Assembly (NCBI GenBank): GCA_040766985.1
Contig: JAXGPL010000007.1
Coordinates: forward strand, 62,001 to 126,000
Source: JAXGPL01 sp040766985
Lineage (GTDB): Bacteria > Bacillota > Sulfobacillia > JAUYEG01
Direction: 5' to 3'
Length of the DNA: 64,000 nt
In this document: piece after piece, positions 26,265-34,579 of the stretch
How the letters are laid out: each line of letters begins with the position of its first letter
How positions within the stretch are numbered: the stretch's first letter is position 1
Notes under the pieces: model-generated
Told to the model about the DNA's origin: nothing
Databases searched by the model: none
The model's input: the letters and a program-made list of their open reading frames with translations, nothing else
Program-made: the position numbers and the translations under genes

Positions 26265-27227
26265 CTACATCGATAGGACTTTCAGCAGCCGGGAGGCGTT
26301 CCCTCCGAAAACCGCCGACACGTCATCATCCTTCATCCCTATTTGTCGGCATGTCCGGACCTGTTCCTCAAGATATCTATGGCTAAAACCGCGTGGAAAC
26401 CAGCTCGAATCCGTTCCAAACACGATGCGCCCGGAGCCGATTGTCTCGAAGGCGCGCCGGAACAGGTCCTCCAGCGTCAGCCGGTAGGGAACCCAGCGGA
26501 CCCATTGGTTGGACCCGGAGGTATCGACGAAAATGCCCGGGCAGCTCCAGGCCAACTGGAGGGTTTCACGCCAGAACCCGCAACCGAAGTGCGCGAGGAC
26601 GAAAGGGATCCCCGGGTGGCGGCTTGCCGGCTCATAGATGACCATCGGATTGATGTTGGGGTGGTCCACGATACCTCCGCCGGTGCCAAGCCAGCCGAAA
26701 TGGATCAGCACAGGCAGCCGGTTGTCCTCGCAGTACTGCCAAAGCGGTTCGAGCGATGGGTCGTTAAGCCTGACCTCCAGGCCCGGCGCGATGATCTTGA
26801 GCCCGCTCAATCCAAGCTGCTCGACAGCGCGCCTCAGTTCCGGCCCCGCATCGGCGGCAGCGAGGTTGTGGTGGGCCATGCCGTAGAGCTTCCCCGGATA
26901 CGGGGCAATCAGCTCGGCCAACCGGTCATTGCCTCCCCCGCTGACCATCACCGCGGACCGGAGGCCGTGCCGGTCGACCTCAGCTGCCCAACGCTCAGCC
27001 TGCTCGCGCGGCGTGTACTCGCCCTGGTTGGGCTCGGGGTCGGGAAAGTTCCATTCCTTACGCCACTGACTGCGCCTCAGAAGGCCGTAGTCGGCAAGGG
27101 CCTTCTGAGCATGCGGCGGCCGCGACGACCGCAGCCCGGCAGATCTCCCCCGGCCACGCGGCCACGGCACCGGCAGGTGGACGTGGAAATCGATAACCTC
27201 AATCCCGTTCCAGGTCACTGGGGTCAC
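26265..27227 (-). CDS. Amidohydrolase-family (ACMSD-like) metal-dependent hydrolase
   Basis: A TIM-barrel hydrolase or decarboxylase of the Amidohydro_2 group, 320 residues. Metal-binding motifs: DFHVHLPV at the N terminus, LIHFGW at about residue 187, FVLAHFGCGFW at about 227 and the catalytic GTDSSWFP near 283. The C terminus has the usual IGMKDDDVSAVFGGNASRLL, the last helix that closes the barrel. It ends a few bases upstream of the amidase operon region and begins 4 bases after the argS stop, so it is likely cotranscribed with argS. Substrate unknown. Confidence 0.88.
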   Translation of the reverse strand: MTPVTWNGIEVIDFHVHLPVPWPRGRGRSAGLRSSRPPHAQKALADYGLLRRSQWRKEWNFPDPEPNQGEYTPREQAERWAAEVDRHGLRSAVMVSGGGNDRLAELIAPYPGKLYGMAHHNLAAADAGPELRRAVEQLGLSGLKIIAPGLEVRLNDPSLEPLWQYCEDNRLPVLIHFGWLGTGGGIVDHPNINPMVIYEPASRHPGIPFVLAHFGCGFWRETLQLAWSCPGIFVDTSGSNQWVRWVPYRLTLEDLFRRAFETIGSGRIVFGTDSSWFPRGFSHRYLEEQVRTCRQIGMKDDDVSAVFGGNASRLLKVLSM

Positions 27228-27230
27228 CCC

Positions 27231-29240
27231 TTAGAGGATGCCGGGCGAAGGAAGGCCCAGGGTATCCAAAACGTTACGCATTACCTGGATGAAGGCGCAG
27301 ACGAGGCAAACACGCCGGACGCGGGCGTCGGACTCCGCCGATAGGACGGGAGCCCCCTCGTAGAAATCCGTGAAGCTCGACGCAAGCCCAAACGCGTACT
27401 CCGCGACGATCGACGGCAGGAGTTCGGCTGCGGCGGCCTGCAGCTTGGCCGTGAAGTCGGCGATTGTCATCGCCATGGCCTTCTCGGCCGGCAGGACTTC
27501 AAGGCCGGCATCGAAGCGCGACCGCGCAAGGCTCCAAGTGAGGGCTTCCGAAGGGTCGGCCGGACAACCGGGTATTGCTTCCGAAGCCTTCCGGAGGATG
27601 GACAGCGCCCGGGCATATGCGTACTGCAGGTACGGGCCGGTGTTTCCGTTCATCGCGAGGGCTTCGTCGAAGTCGAAGGCGATCAGGGTATTGGTGTTAA
27701 AGCGCACCATGTAGTACCGGATGGCCGCCACGGCGATGGCGTGCGCCAGGTCACGCACCTGCTCATCCGTCATCTCGGGGTGGCGCTGGCGCACCTCGGC
27801 GGTAGCTTTTGCCTCGGCTGCGTCGATGAGGTCGTCCGCCTTGACACCGATGCCCTTGCGGCCTGCCATCGGAACCGCGCCCTTGGCATCTTTGGGAACA
27901 TCGACGCCGAGTTCGGCGGCGGTTTCCGGGGATAGGGCCACGACTTCGTAGGCGAAGTGCACCGAGCTATCCGCCTCGCGCGCAAATCCGAGCTGGCGTA
28001 GCGAATGGCGGAGGATGTCCTGGAGGTACTTCTGGCGGATGTCGATGACGTTGATCACGCGGTCCGCGTGGCCGAACTGCAGGCCTGCCGCAATGTCGCC
28101 GGCCAGCGCGGGCGGAGATGAACTGTAAAGCGTCGTCCCGTTGGGCTGCTGGACGTACGGGCGGTAGTCGAAGTCCAGACCAAGCACACCAAACTTCCAA
28201 AGCTGGTACGCGATATCTTTGGCTACGTAGGTCGCTGTGCCGTTGCTGCGCACCAGCACTTTGTCGGGGTTCTCCAGGCCTGCGAACTCGGGAATGCCGC
28301 GCAGCCGGACGACCCAGCAGCCCGCATTAGGCCCTTCGGTCTCGTAGACCAGCGAGCCACGGCCTTTGAGTGTCTCGAACGCGTGCCGCCAGAAGCCCTT
28401 GCGCACGATATCCGATTCCCAGGTCAGGATATCGTAGGAGATTCCAAGGCCCCACATGGTCCGGAGATGGCCCGCCAGCACGCGCTCCGCCACCTGTTTG
28501 GCGAACGCGGCGATCTCGCCCTCGCCCTGTTCAATCAGGTGCAGGTACTCGCGCTGCACCTCCCGCAACTCCGGCTCGACCTCGTACCTGCGATGGACCT
28601 CGGTGTAAAGGTCCCAGCAGAAGTGGTCAAAGCGCTCGCCCTCCGCCGGCATCTGCGCACCCAGGTGCTTGATCCCAAGCACGACGTCGGCCACCTGCGC
28701 ACCCGTATCGTCGATGTAGTTCTGGATCTCGACCTGGAAACCGCACCGCCGCAGGATGCGCACAAGGGTATCGCCGAGGCACGCGTTGCGGACGTGCCCG
28801 ATGTGGGCGGCCTTGTTGGGGTTCATGTTGGTGTGCTCGACCACGGCCTTGCGGCCGGATGGCGGAAGCGAACCGTACTCGCCGCGCGCGCCCGCCACGT
28901 CCTCGACCACCTGATGGAGGAGGCGAACGGCGTCGATCCGCACGTTCACGTAGCCGGGCGCGGAAGACGTGACGTCGCGAACCAGGGGAAGGCCGCGCTC
29001 AATCAGAGCATCGCGGATTTGTTCCGCAATGACCATGGGCGGCCTGCGCGCCTGACGGGCGAGCTTGAGCGGCAGTGGCGTGCTGAGATCGCCGAACCGG
29101 GGATCGGGAGGCTGCTCCCAGCCGACTGCGGCGGGGTCGATGTCCAGGCCAAGCTTGTCCTTGACCGAGGTAGCGACAATAGTGCGGAGGGAATCTCTCA
29201 CTTCGGTAAGCAAGCCGGTAGCCGGCCGCGCGGTATCCAT
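27231..29240 (-). CDS. argS: Arginyl-tRNA synthetase
   Basis: Charges tRNA-Arg. Class I signature HIGH appears in NPNKAAHIGHVRNACLGD; the N-terminal Add1 domain and the C-terminal DALR anticodon-binding domain (NGNTGPYLQYAYARALSIL) are complete. About 669 residues, the long ArgS type. The classical KMSKS loop is replaced by AGRKGIGVKADDLID, as in many bacterial ArgS. The ATG at 29240 has GAGGGGG six bases upstream and is preferred over the TTG two codons earlier. A nested hairpin sits directly before this ribosome site. Confidence 0.96.
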   Translation of the reverse strand: MDTARPATGLLTEVRDSLRTIVATSVKDKLGLDIDPAAVGWEQPPDPRFGDLSTPLPLKLARQARRPPMVIAEQIRDALIERGLPLVRDVTSSAPGYVNVRIDAVRLLHQVVEDVAGARGEYGSLPPSGRKAVVEHTNMNPNKAAHIGHVRNACLGDTLVRILRRCGFQVEIQNYIDDTGAQVADVVLGIKHLGAQMPAEGERFDHFCWDLYTEVHRRYEVEPELREVQREYLHLIEQGEGEIAAFAKQVAERVLAGHLRTMWGLGISYDILTWESDIVRKGFWRHAFETLKGRGSLVYETEGPNAGCWVVRLRGIPEFAGLENPDKVLVRSNGTATYVAKDIAYQLWKFGVLGLDFDYRPYVQQPNGTTLYSSSPPALAGDIAAGLQFGHADRVINVIDIRQKYLQDILRHSLRQLGFAREADSSVHFAYEVVALSPETAAELGVDVPKDAKGAVPMAGRKGIGVKADDLIDAAEAKATAEVRQRHPEMTDEQVRDLAHAIAVAAIRYYMVRFNTNTLIAFDFDEALAMNGNTGPYLQYAYARALSILRKASEAIPGCPADPSEALTWSLARSRFDAGLEVLPAEKAMAMTIADFTAKLQAAAAELLPSIVAEYAFGLASSFTDFYEGAPVLSAESDARVRRVCLVCAFIQVMRNVLDTLGLPSPGIL

Positions 29241-29252
29241 CAGCAACCCCCT

Positions 29253-29286
29253 CTAGGGGCGATCCTTAGGTCGCCATATCCCCTAG
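29253..29286 (-). promoter_or_regulatory. Nested hairpin in the argS leader, next to the ribosome site
   Basis: The inner stem is GGCGA/TCGCC with an 8-base loop; the outer stem is CTAGG/CCTAG with a 6-base bulge on one side. The outer 3' arm touches the GAGGGGG site of argS. It could tune translation or mark a processing point. It is much too short for a T-box leader. Confidence 0.45.
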
Positions 29287-29296
29287 ATTCTACCCA

Positions 29297-30310
29297 TCAG
29301 GCAGAACGGCTGCAACTTGCGGCCTGCTTGAGAAGCACGAGGTAGTAGTGCCGGACCGACAGGCCGCGCGCGAGTTCGGTACGCAGCGCGAGCAACTGGG
29401 CTGTGGTCCGCTCGATCAGGCCGAGTTCCTCGGCGAGGGCTGCTTCGCCGACGGCGGATGCGGTTTCCAGTCCCTTGCGCTGGGCGCGTTCGAGCGCGCC
29501 TCGCTGCCATGCCTGCACGGCGCCCCGGATCACGTCGCCGATGCCGGAAACGACATGGTTGACGACATCGGAGGAGGGCTCTGCCTGCTGGCGCGCCTGG
29601 CCACGCCTGCCGCCGAACAGACTGCGGAGACGACCCCCGTCCGACCCGGGTGAATCCGTGCCGGCAAGCCTGTGCTGGTTTAGCAGCTTCACTGTCTCAA
29701 TGTAAATCTGCCGTCCGGAGAAGACGAGGGGTGCCGGCGGGAGGGATGCGTTTGACAGCTCGGCGTAGATCGGCTCCCACACGCTACGCATGTGGCTGAA
29801 GACCTTGCCGGCCAGTTGGCTGAACTGCGCGGAAAGCTGTTCGGGATCGTCACCACCGGGCTGGGCTGCGGCTGCGGTGATGGACTCAAAGCCTTCGGTC
29901 AGCAGCTGCTCGATTTCGTGGGTCACCCGTAGCGCGGCATCGGAAAGGGCCTCGCCGGTCTTGCGTTGCCTGTCGAGGAGCTTGCGGTTCTTGCCTGCGG
30001 CGCGGGAAAGGACCTTGATTACCCCGTCTGTTTCGGCGATCAGCTGGCGGCACTTCTTGCGAACCTCGGTTATGGAGACGGGCCCCTGCGCCGCGTACGC
30101 CTGTTTGGCTGCCTGGACAAAAACCTGGCCGCCGCACCCGAGCTTTTCAAACAACGAATCGCTGAGCAAGAACGCCGCGGCAGCGCCGTAGTCCCCTGCC
30201 AGCCTGCTCAGGTTGCGGGTGTACACGGCCATCGACCGCTCGACGACATCGTCGATCCGCTTGTCCGACAGGTTAGCTACCGCCAAAGCCAGCCCCTCAT
30301 TTCGCCGCAA
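29297..30310 (-). CDS. Uncharacterised 337-residue protein, third gene of a coiled-coil / small membrane / large protein trio
   Basis: No family recognised. Mostly alpha-helical: LDRQRKTGEALSDAALRVTH and following helices, a glycine- and basic-rich spacer around residue 215-240 (LRSLFGGRRGQARQQ), then more helices. There is no signal peptide or membrane segment. It overlaps the end of the small membrane gene by 14 bases and lies upstream of argS. With the two genes before it this makes a tight operon that follows tmRNA. The start is uncertain: TTG at 30310 has no good site; an internal start is possible. Confidence 0.75.
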   Translation of the reverse strand: MRRNEGLALAVANLSDKRIDDVVERSMAVYTRNLSRLAGDYGAAAAFLLSDSLFEKLGCGGQVFVQAAKQAYAAQGPVSITEVRKKCRQLIAETDGVIKVLSRAAGKNRKLLDRQRKTGEALSDAALRVTHEIEQLLTEGFESITAAAAQPGGDDPEQLSAQFSQLAGKVFSHMRSVWEPIYAELSNASLPPAPLVFSGRQIYIETVKLLNQHRLAGTDSPGSDGGRLRSLFGGRRGQARQQAEPSSDVVNHVVSGIGDVIRGAVQAWQRGALERAQRKGLETASAVGEAALAEELGLIERTTAQLLALRTELARGLSVRHYYLVLLKQAASCSRSA

Positions 30311-30482
30311 GCAGTAGGTAACACACGAATGTAAGGCCGACGACCACGCCGGTCGACAGGTAGAACAGCCCGTTCAGGGCCGAAGAAGTCCGCTTGAAGG
30401 ATTTGCTGAACATCTCCAACTGGCTCAGGTTGGCTGCTGTGCTCTCGACCATCGCCTGGTGGTGGGCCTCGTTGCCCTGCAT
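30297..30482 (-). CDS. Small single-span membrane protein or C-terminal part of the coiled-coil protein
   Basis: A 61-residue product: a helical part (STAANLSQLEMFSKSFKRTS) and one C-terminal membrane helix (LSTGVVVGLTFVCYLLLAA). The start ATG overlaps the stop of the coiled-coil gene (TGATG), which fits translational coupling. Because indels are common in this window, an alternative is that the coiled-coil gene and this one are a single tail-anchored protein, since the helix character continues across the junction. Confidence 0.6.
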   Translation of the reverse strand: MQGNEAHHQAMVESTAANLSQLEMFSKSFKRTSSALNGLFYLSTGVVVGLTFVCYLLLAAK

Positions 30483-31312
30483 CAGGTCGACGACAGCCCT
30501 TCGGTGCGCTCGGCGGTGGCGCGGACCTTGGTCTCGAGCTCGGCCTGGCGCTGCGTCACTCGTTCGAGGTTGGCAGCCAGGATACCGGCGAATTTGGTCT
30601 CGAGCGCCGTGAGCGACCGGTCGAGGGTGTCGTTGTATGTCCGTAGCATGCTCTTGAGGCCGTCCTGGCCGGTTTCGACGCTGCGGGCGGCCGTCTCAAG
30701 CGGCGGGATCACGGATGCGATCGCCGACCGCAGGTCGTTGGCTTGATCACCCAGTTGTTTCGCCGTGCTGGCGAGCACGGTCTTGAGGCTCTCTCCGGTC
30801 TTGACGAACGAGTCGATCTGGCCGCGGATCGAGTCCGCGGCTGAGGTAGCGGCCGCCCTGGTGCTGCTGGCCTGTTCCTTGAGGTGGTCTTCGAGTTCTC
30901 CGAGGCTGTCCATCCGGCCTTCCACGGGCACAAGCCTTGCGTCCACAGCTTCGACAATCCCGGCCTGGCCGGCGGTGAAGGAGTCGTTGAGCACCGCCAC
31001 GAGTTGGGCGGTGGTCTGCGTGCGCATCGCTTCGATCTCCGACCTCACGGCGCCGAGCAGGGCTTCCTGCTCGGCTCGCAGTCCGGCCACTTCGTTCTCG
31101 AGGCTGGCGCGCAGTTCCTTGCCCAGCGCGGAAACCTCGGCGCGCACCGCTTCGGCAACACCGCTGACGGAGGGGCTGGCTACGGTTTCGGCAAGATCGC
31201 CCGCCAGTTCGCGCAGTACTTCCTTGAACTCCAAAGCCAGCTGGGATTCGGCGTCCAGCTGCTCATCATCAGGCGTGGGGTATAGAGCCTCTTGGTTGCT
31301 GGATTCGGCCAT
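30482..31312 (-). CDS. Long coiled-coil protein, first gene of the trio
   Basis: About 276 residues, almost entirely helical with heptad-like Ala/Leu/Glu patterns (EVSALGKELRASLENEVAGL, GQIDSFVKTGESLKTVLAST). No signal peptide. It resembles MCP-signalling or apolipoprotein-like helices but has no recognisable signature. The ATG at 31312 has AGGAGG eight bases upstream; a longer frame that reaches 31489 would run into the tmRNA gene and is rejected. Separated from tmRNA by the terminator at 31405-31435, so a promoter should lie in 31313-31400. Confidence 0.7.
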   Translation of the reverse strand: MAESSNQEALYPTPDDEQLDAESQLALEFKEVLRELAGDLAETVASPSVSGVAEAVRAEVSALGKELRASLENEVAGLRAEQEALLGAVRSEIEAMRTQTTAQLVAVLNDSFTAGQAGIVEAVDARLVPVEGRMDSLGELEDHLKEQASSTRAAATSAADSIRGQIDSFVKTGESLKTVLASTAKQLGDQANDLRSAIASVIPPLETAARSVETGQDGLKSMLRTYNDTLDRSLTALETKFAGILAANLERVTQRQAELETKVRATAERTEGLSST

Positions 31313-31404
31313 GGAGCGCCCTCCTCGGAGTGAACCTGTCGTTGTCCTCATCGATTGTTTTCGCTCCCGAGAATAGGCTCTTATGTATGCTTTCTGGACA
31401 GGAA

Positions 31405-31435
31405 GAAACGAAAGAGCCGCCCAATGGCGGGCGGC
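31405..31435 (-). terminator. Rho-independent terminator of the tmRNA gene
   Basis: GCCGCCC and GGGCGGC form a 7-bp stem with a 6-base loop (31435-31416), followed on the minus strand by TCTTTCGTTTC, a T-rich run. It begins 14 bases after the tmRNA 3' end. Confidence 0.8.
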
Positions 31436-31449
31436 CCGGGTATTGGCGA

Positions 31450-31799
31450 TGGTGGAGGCGAGCGGAGTTGCACCGCTGTCCGAAAGCATGCCGGCAAGGA
31501 CGTCTACGAGCGTAGCCTCCGCTTTGCTTTAGATCCGCGCGACCCTCGGAGACAAGGTCCGCGCCGACCGAGCCTCTTTTATTCCCCCAGCCGGCCGAGG
31601 CCCTCCGACCTGAGGTATCCTATGTCTTTGACGCCCTGGTCCGGTCCCATAGGAGAAGCCCGGGAGGACGAGCCGCACTAGGCGGCTACTGCCAAATTGG
31701 TGTTGGCCTTTGTGTTAGGTCCCACTGTTTTACGAGTAGTTGGGGAACTCGGCTCGCTGTCCCGGCCCACACAACCCCCGTCGAGACTAGTTCGCCCCC
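31450..31799 (-). ncRNA. ssrA: tmRNA (transfer-messenger RNA), tag ANTNLAVAA
   Basis: Rescues stalled ribosomes together with SmpB. The 5' end GGGGGCG pairs with the 3' CGCCTCC before an encoded CCA; the 5' segment carries the conserved UCGACGGG and the T arm is AGCGG-TGCAACT-CCGCT. The internal reading frame (31707-31678) encodes ANTNLAVAA and a TAG stop; the protease tag ends in hydrophobic residues plus Ala-Ala as usual. Total length of 350 bases is typical of one-piece tmRNAs. It lies 49 bases after the smpB stop on the same strand. Confidence 0.95.
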
Positions 31800-31847
31800 A
31801 TGAGGCAATGCTGCCGAAACGCGCTATTCAATTAGATGTCTATGATA

Positions 31848-32321
31848 TCACAATTCACGCTTTCCGCGCAGCGCGCGCTCCATCTCGCGCTCCGAGTCGC
31901 GTTTGGCGATCACGTCCCGCTTGTCGTACTGGCGCTTGCCGCGCGCCAGCGCGAGCTCGACTTTGGCACGCCCGTCGTGCCAGTAAAGGCGCAACGGGAT
32001 CAGCGTGTAGCCCTTTTCCGCGACCTGCGCGCCCAGGCGGCGGATCTCGTTCTTGTGCATCAACAGCTTACGAAGGCGAAGGGGCTCGTGATTGAAGCGG
32101 TTGCCCTGCTCGTACGCGCTGATGTGTGAGCCGACGAGAAACAACTCGCCGCCCCGCACCTCGGCGTGGGCATCGCGCAAATTGGCCTTGCCCGCGCGCA
32201 GTGACTTGACCTCCGTGCCTGTCAGCACGAGGCCCGCTTCGAACGTATCTTCGATGTGATAGTCGTGACGGGCCTTGCGGTTCTCTGCTATCGAACGGCC
32301 CTCACTGCGCTTTGCCGACAT
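31848..32321 (-). CDS. smpB: SsrA-binding protein
   Basis: Delivers tmRNA to the ribosome. 157 residues with RKARHDYHIEDTFEAGLVLT, GTEVKSLRAGKANLRDA, HISAYEQGN and the basic C-terminal tail RDVIAKRDSEREMERALRG, which occupies the empty mRNA channel. The ATG is preceded by GGAGGGAG with 5 bases between. Adjacent to ssrA. Confidence 0.97.
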   Translation of the reverse strand: MSAKRSEGRSIAENRKARHDYHIEDTFEAGLVLTGTEVKSLRAGKANLRDAHAEVRGGELFLVGSHISAYEQGNRFNHEPLRLRKLLMHKNEIRRLGAQVAEKGYTLIPLRLYWHDGRAKVELALARGKRQYDKRDVIAKRDSEREMERALRGKREL

Positions 32322-32350
32322 TGCGGCTCCCTCCGTACCCCCAGCAAACC

Positions 32351-32902
32351 CTAGAGGCCAAGCTCACCCGCGATCTGCTGCATGGCCTCGACGCCCATCG
32401 CAACGAATTCGGGAAGCTCGAGCCCAAGTTCGGAGCAATGGCGGATCGTATCGCGGTCCGCGCCGCGGGCGAAGGACTTCTCGCCGAACCTGTTCATCAC
32501 GAAGGCGGCGTCGATCGCAGCGAGCTTCTTCTCCGGCGATATCAGCGCTGCGGCCACGACGAGGCCGCTCAACGGATCCGCCGCAAAAAGGGCCTTGCAC
32601 ATCATGGTCTCGCGCGGCAGGCCGTGGTAGTGATTGTGCGCCTTGACCGCGGCGACGACATCCGCCGGCAGGCCGAGGGCTTCAAGCTCCGCCCCTGCGA
32701 CCAAGCTGTGCCGGGCCGGGTCGGCCTTGGTCTCCTCGTAATCGATGTCATGCAGCAAGCCTGCCAGGCCCCACAGCTCTTCGTCTTCACCGAAGTGCCG
32801 CGCTAGGCGCCGCATGATGGCCTCGACGGCAAGCGTGTGTTTGCGCAGGTTCTTATTGCTCAACTTGGATTGCATCAACTCGACGGCCTCTTGCCGGTTC
32901 AT
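32351..32902 (-). CDS. HD-domain metal-dependent phosphohydrolase
   Basis: 183 residues with the HD signature: KHTLAVEAIMRRLA supplies the first His and GLLHDIDYEE the HD pair, then KAHNHYHG and DPLSGLVVAAALI supply the last ligands. This is the short stand-alone HDIG type. GGGAGGT is six bases before the ATG. Substrate unknown; similar genes act on nucleotides or phosphorylated metabolites. Located between smpB and secG on the same strand. Confidence 0.9.
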   Translation of the reverse strand: MNRQEAVELMQSKLSNKNLRKHTLAVEAIMRRLARHFGEDEELWGLAGLLHDIDYEETKADPARHSLVAGAELEALGLPADVVAAVKAHNHYHGLPRETMMCKALFAADPLSGLVVAAALISPEKKLAAIDAAFVMNRFGEKSFARGADRDTIRHCSELGLELPEFVAMGVEAMQQIAGELGL

Positions 32903-32968
32903 CGCATGACCTCCCGTGAACGTGGCCGCGGCGGAGCCGCGAGCAGGGCGTCCGCCCCGGATAGCAAG

Positions 32969-32992
32969 CAGGCCGGCCGCGAGGCCAGCCTG
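32969..32992 (-). terminator. Hairpin after secG, likely end of the glycolytic operon
   Basis: CAGGCTGGCC pairs with GGCCGGCCTG (one T-G) around the tetraloop TCGC, a 10-bp stem. It follows the secG stop by about 15 bases. The downstream run CTTGCTATCC is only mildly T-rich, so efficiency is uncertain. Confidence 0.5.
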
Positions 32993-33006
32993 GCGTGATA
33001 CAGGAT

Positions 33007-33242
33007 CTATGGTTTAGCTGCGAGAAGCACCGTCAGGACGAGAGCCGTGAGCATAAACCCGACGACGAAAACGACCGTCCACCGCGAGAGAATCTCATCC
33101 AGGCCTTTGCGCTTACCGAAAACCTGCTCCGCGCCTCCGCCGATCGCCCCTGAAAAACCGGCGCTGCGGCCGACTGCAATAGGACTGCAGCGATCACGGC
33201 AAGCGAGAACAGAATGCTTCGTGCGGTCAAAAACGGTATCAT
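33007..33242 (-). CDS. secG: Preprotein translocase subunit SecG (one frame break)
   Basis: Small membrane part of the Sec channel, about 77 residues. The first helix is SILFSLAVIAAVLLQSA; after a frame change near 33150 the conserved loop GFSGAIGGGAEQVFG and the second helix (VVFVVGFMLTALVLTVLLAA) follow. The ATG at 33242 has GGAGG five bases upstream. It closes the gap-pgk-tpiA-gpmI-eno series, as in many Firmicutes. Confidence 0.92.
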
Positions 33243-33281
33243 GTGGTGCCTCCTTGCGCCGGCAAATGCACATGCATTCTA

Positions 33282-34579
33282 TCACAATTCCCGCCAACAC
33301 GCCACCCGCGTACACTGCCTCCGCGCCGAGTTGCTCCTCAATGCGCAGCAGGCGGTTGTACTTGGCGACGCGCTCGCTGCGGCAGGGCGCACCGATGTGA
33401 GCTGCCCGGCGCCAAGACCGACGGCGAGGTCTGCGATAGTCGTGTCTTCGGTTTCACCGGAGCGATGGGAGACCACGACAGTCCAGCCCGCCGCCCGCGC
33501 CGTGTTAATCGCTTCCGCCGCCTCGCTGAGCGTACCGATCTGATTGACCTTGATCAGAGCTGAATTGGCGGCTTTGCACTCGACCCCCCGCGCAATCAGC
33601 GCCGGGTTGGTGACCAAGAGATCGTCGCCGACGATCTGCACCTTGCTGCCGAGCGCAGCCGTCAGCGCCGCCCAGCCGGGCCAATCCTCTTCGCCCAGTG
33701 GATCTTCGAGCGAGACGACGGGGTATCGGCCGGCCCAGTCGGCATACCTTCCGATCAGGTCGTCTGCGCTGCGGCGGCGGCCCTCGAAGTCGTAGGATCC
33801 GCTTCGTCCGCCCCGAAACTGCTGGCGGCGCTGTCCAGCGCGATACCGACATCCGCCCCAGGCACGTACCCGGCGGCCCTGATCGCCGCGACGATGACTT
33901 CGAGCCCCGCCTCGTTGTTGGGCAGGTCGGGCGCAAAACCGCCCTCGTCGCCGACATTGACGTTATAGCCCTGCTTCTTGAGCAGGCTGCGCAGCGACTG
34001 GTACACTTCGGCGGCGGCCCGGAGCGCTTCACGGAAACCGCCGAACCCATAGGGGACGATCATGAACTCCTGTACGTCGACGCTGTTGTCCGCATGCTTG
34101 CCGCCGTTGATGATGTTCAGCATCGGCACAGGAAGGGATACCGGGAACTGCGGCGATCCCAGGACGTCCGCGAAATGGCGGTACAGCGGCAGGCCGCGAC
34201 CCGCGGCGGCGGCGTGCGCCGCGGCCAGCGATACCGCCAGCAGAGCGTTGGCTCCGAGGTTGGACTTGTTGTCCGTACCGTCCAGCGATTGAAGGAGTGC
34301 GTCCAGGGAGCGCTGGTCTGTGACATCGTGCCCGGCCACTGCCGGTTCGATGATCTCGTTGATGTTGCCCACCGCGGTGAGAACGCCCTTACCCCCAAAC
34401 CGTTTCCCGCCGTCCCGCAGCTCCAGAGCCTCAAATTTGCCGGTGGACGCCCCAGAGGGGACGGTTCCGCGCCCAAAGGCGCCACCAGCCAGGATCACGT
34501 CGGCCTCGACGGTGGGGTTTCCACGCGAATCGAGTACCTCGCGCGCGAACACGCTCTTGATCGTCAGCTCTTGGCCCAT
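33282..34579 (-). CDS. eno: Enolase (frame breaks)
   Basis: Converts 2-phosphoglycerate to phosphoenolpyruvate; also part of the RNA-degradation machinery in many bacteria. Signals: REVLDSRGNPTVEADV, VPSGASTGKFEALELRD, the catalytic VGDEGGFAPDL, a break near 33770, LLVTNPALIARGVE, ALIKVNQIGTLSEAAEAI, SHRSGETEDTTIADLAV, a second break near 33395, then GAPCRSERVAKYNRLLRIEE. The ATG at 34579 has GGGGGGAAG upstream and lies inside the end of the preceding gene. The stop probably is the TGA at 33284-33282; in one of the frames no stop occurs before secG. Confidence 0.95.

Noticed and set aside
29253..29286. T-box leader of argS
   Set aside because: The structure is only about 34 bases and lacks the Stem I, T-box sequence and antiterminator features.
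31312..31489. N-terminal extension of the coiled-coil protein
   Set aside because: It would overlap the terminator and the 3' end of tmRNA; a strong ribosome site supports the later ATG at 31312.
33242..33315. Enolase-SecG fusion
   Set aside because: The enolase end and SecG start are in one frame only because of indels; SecG has its own ATG and GGAGG.
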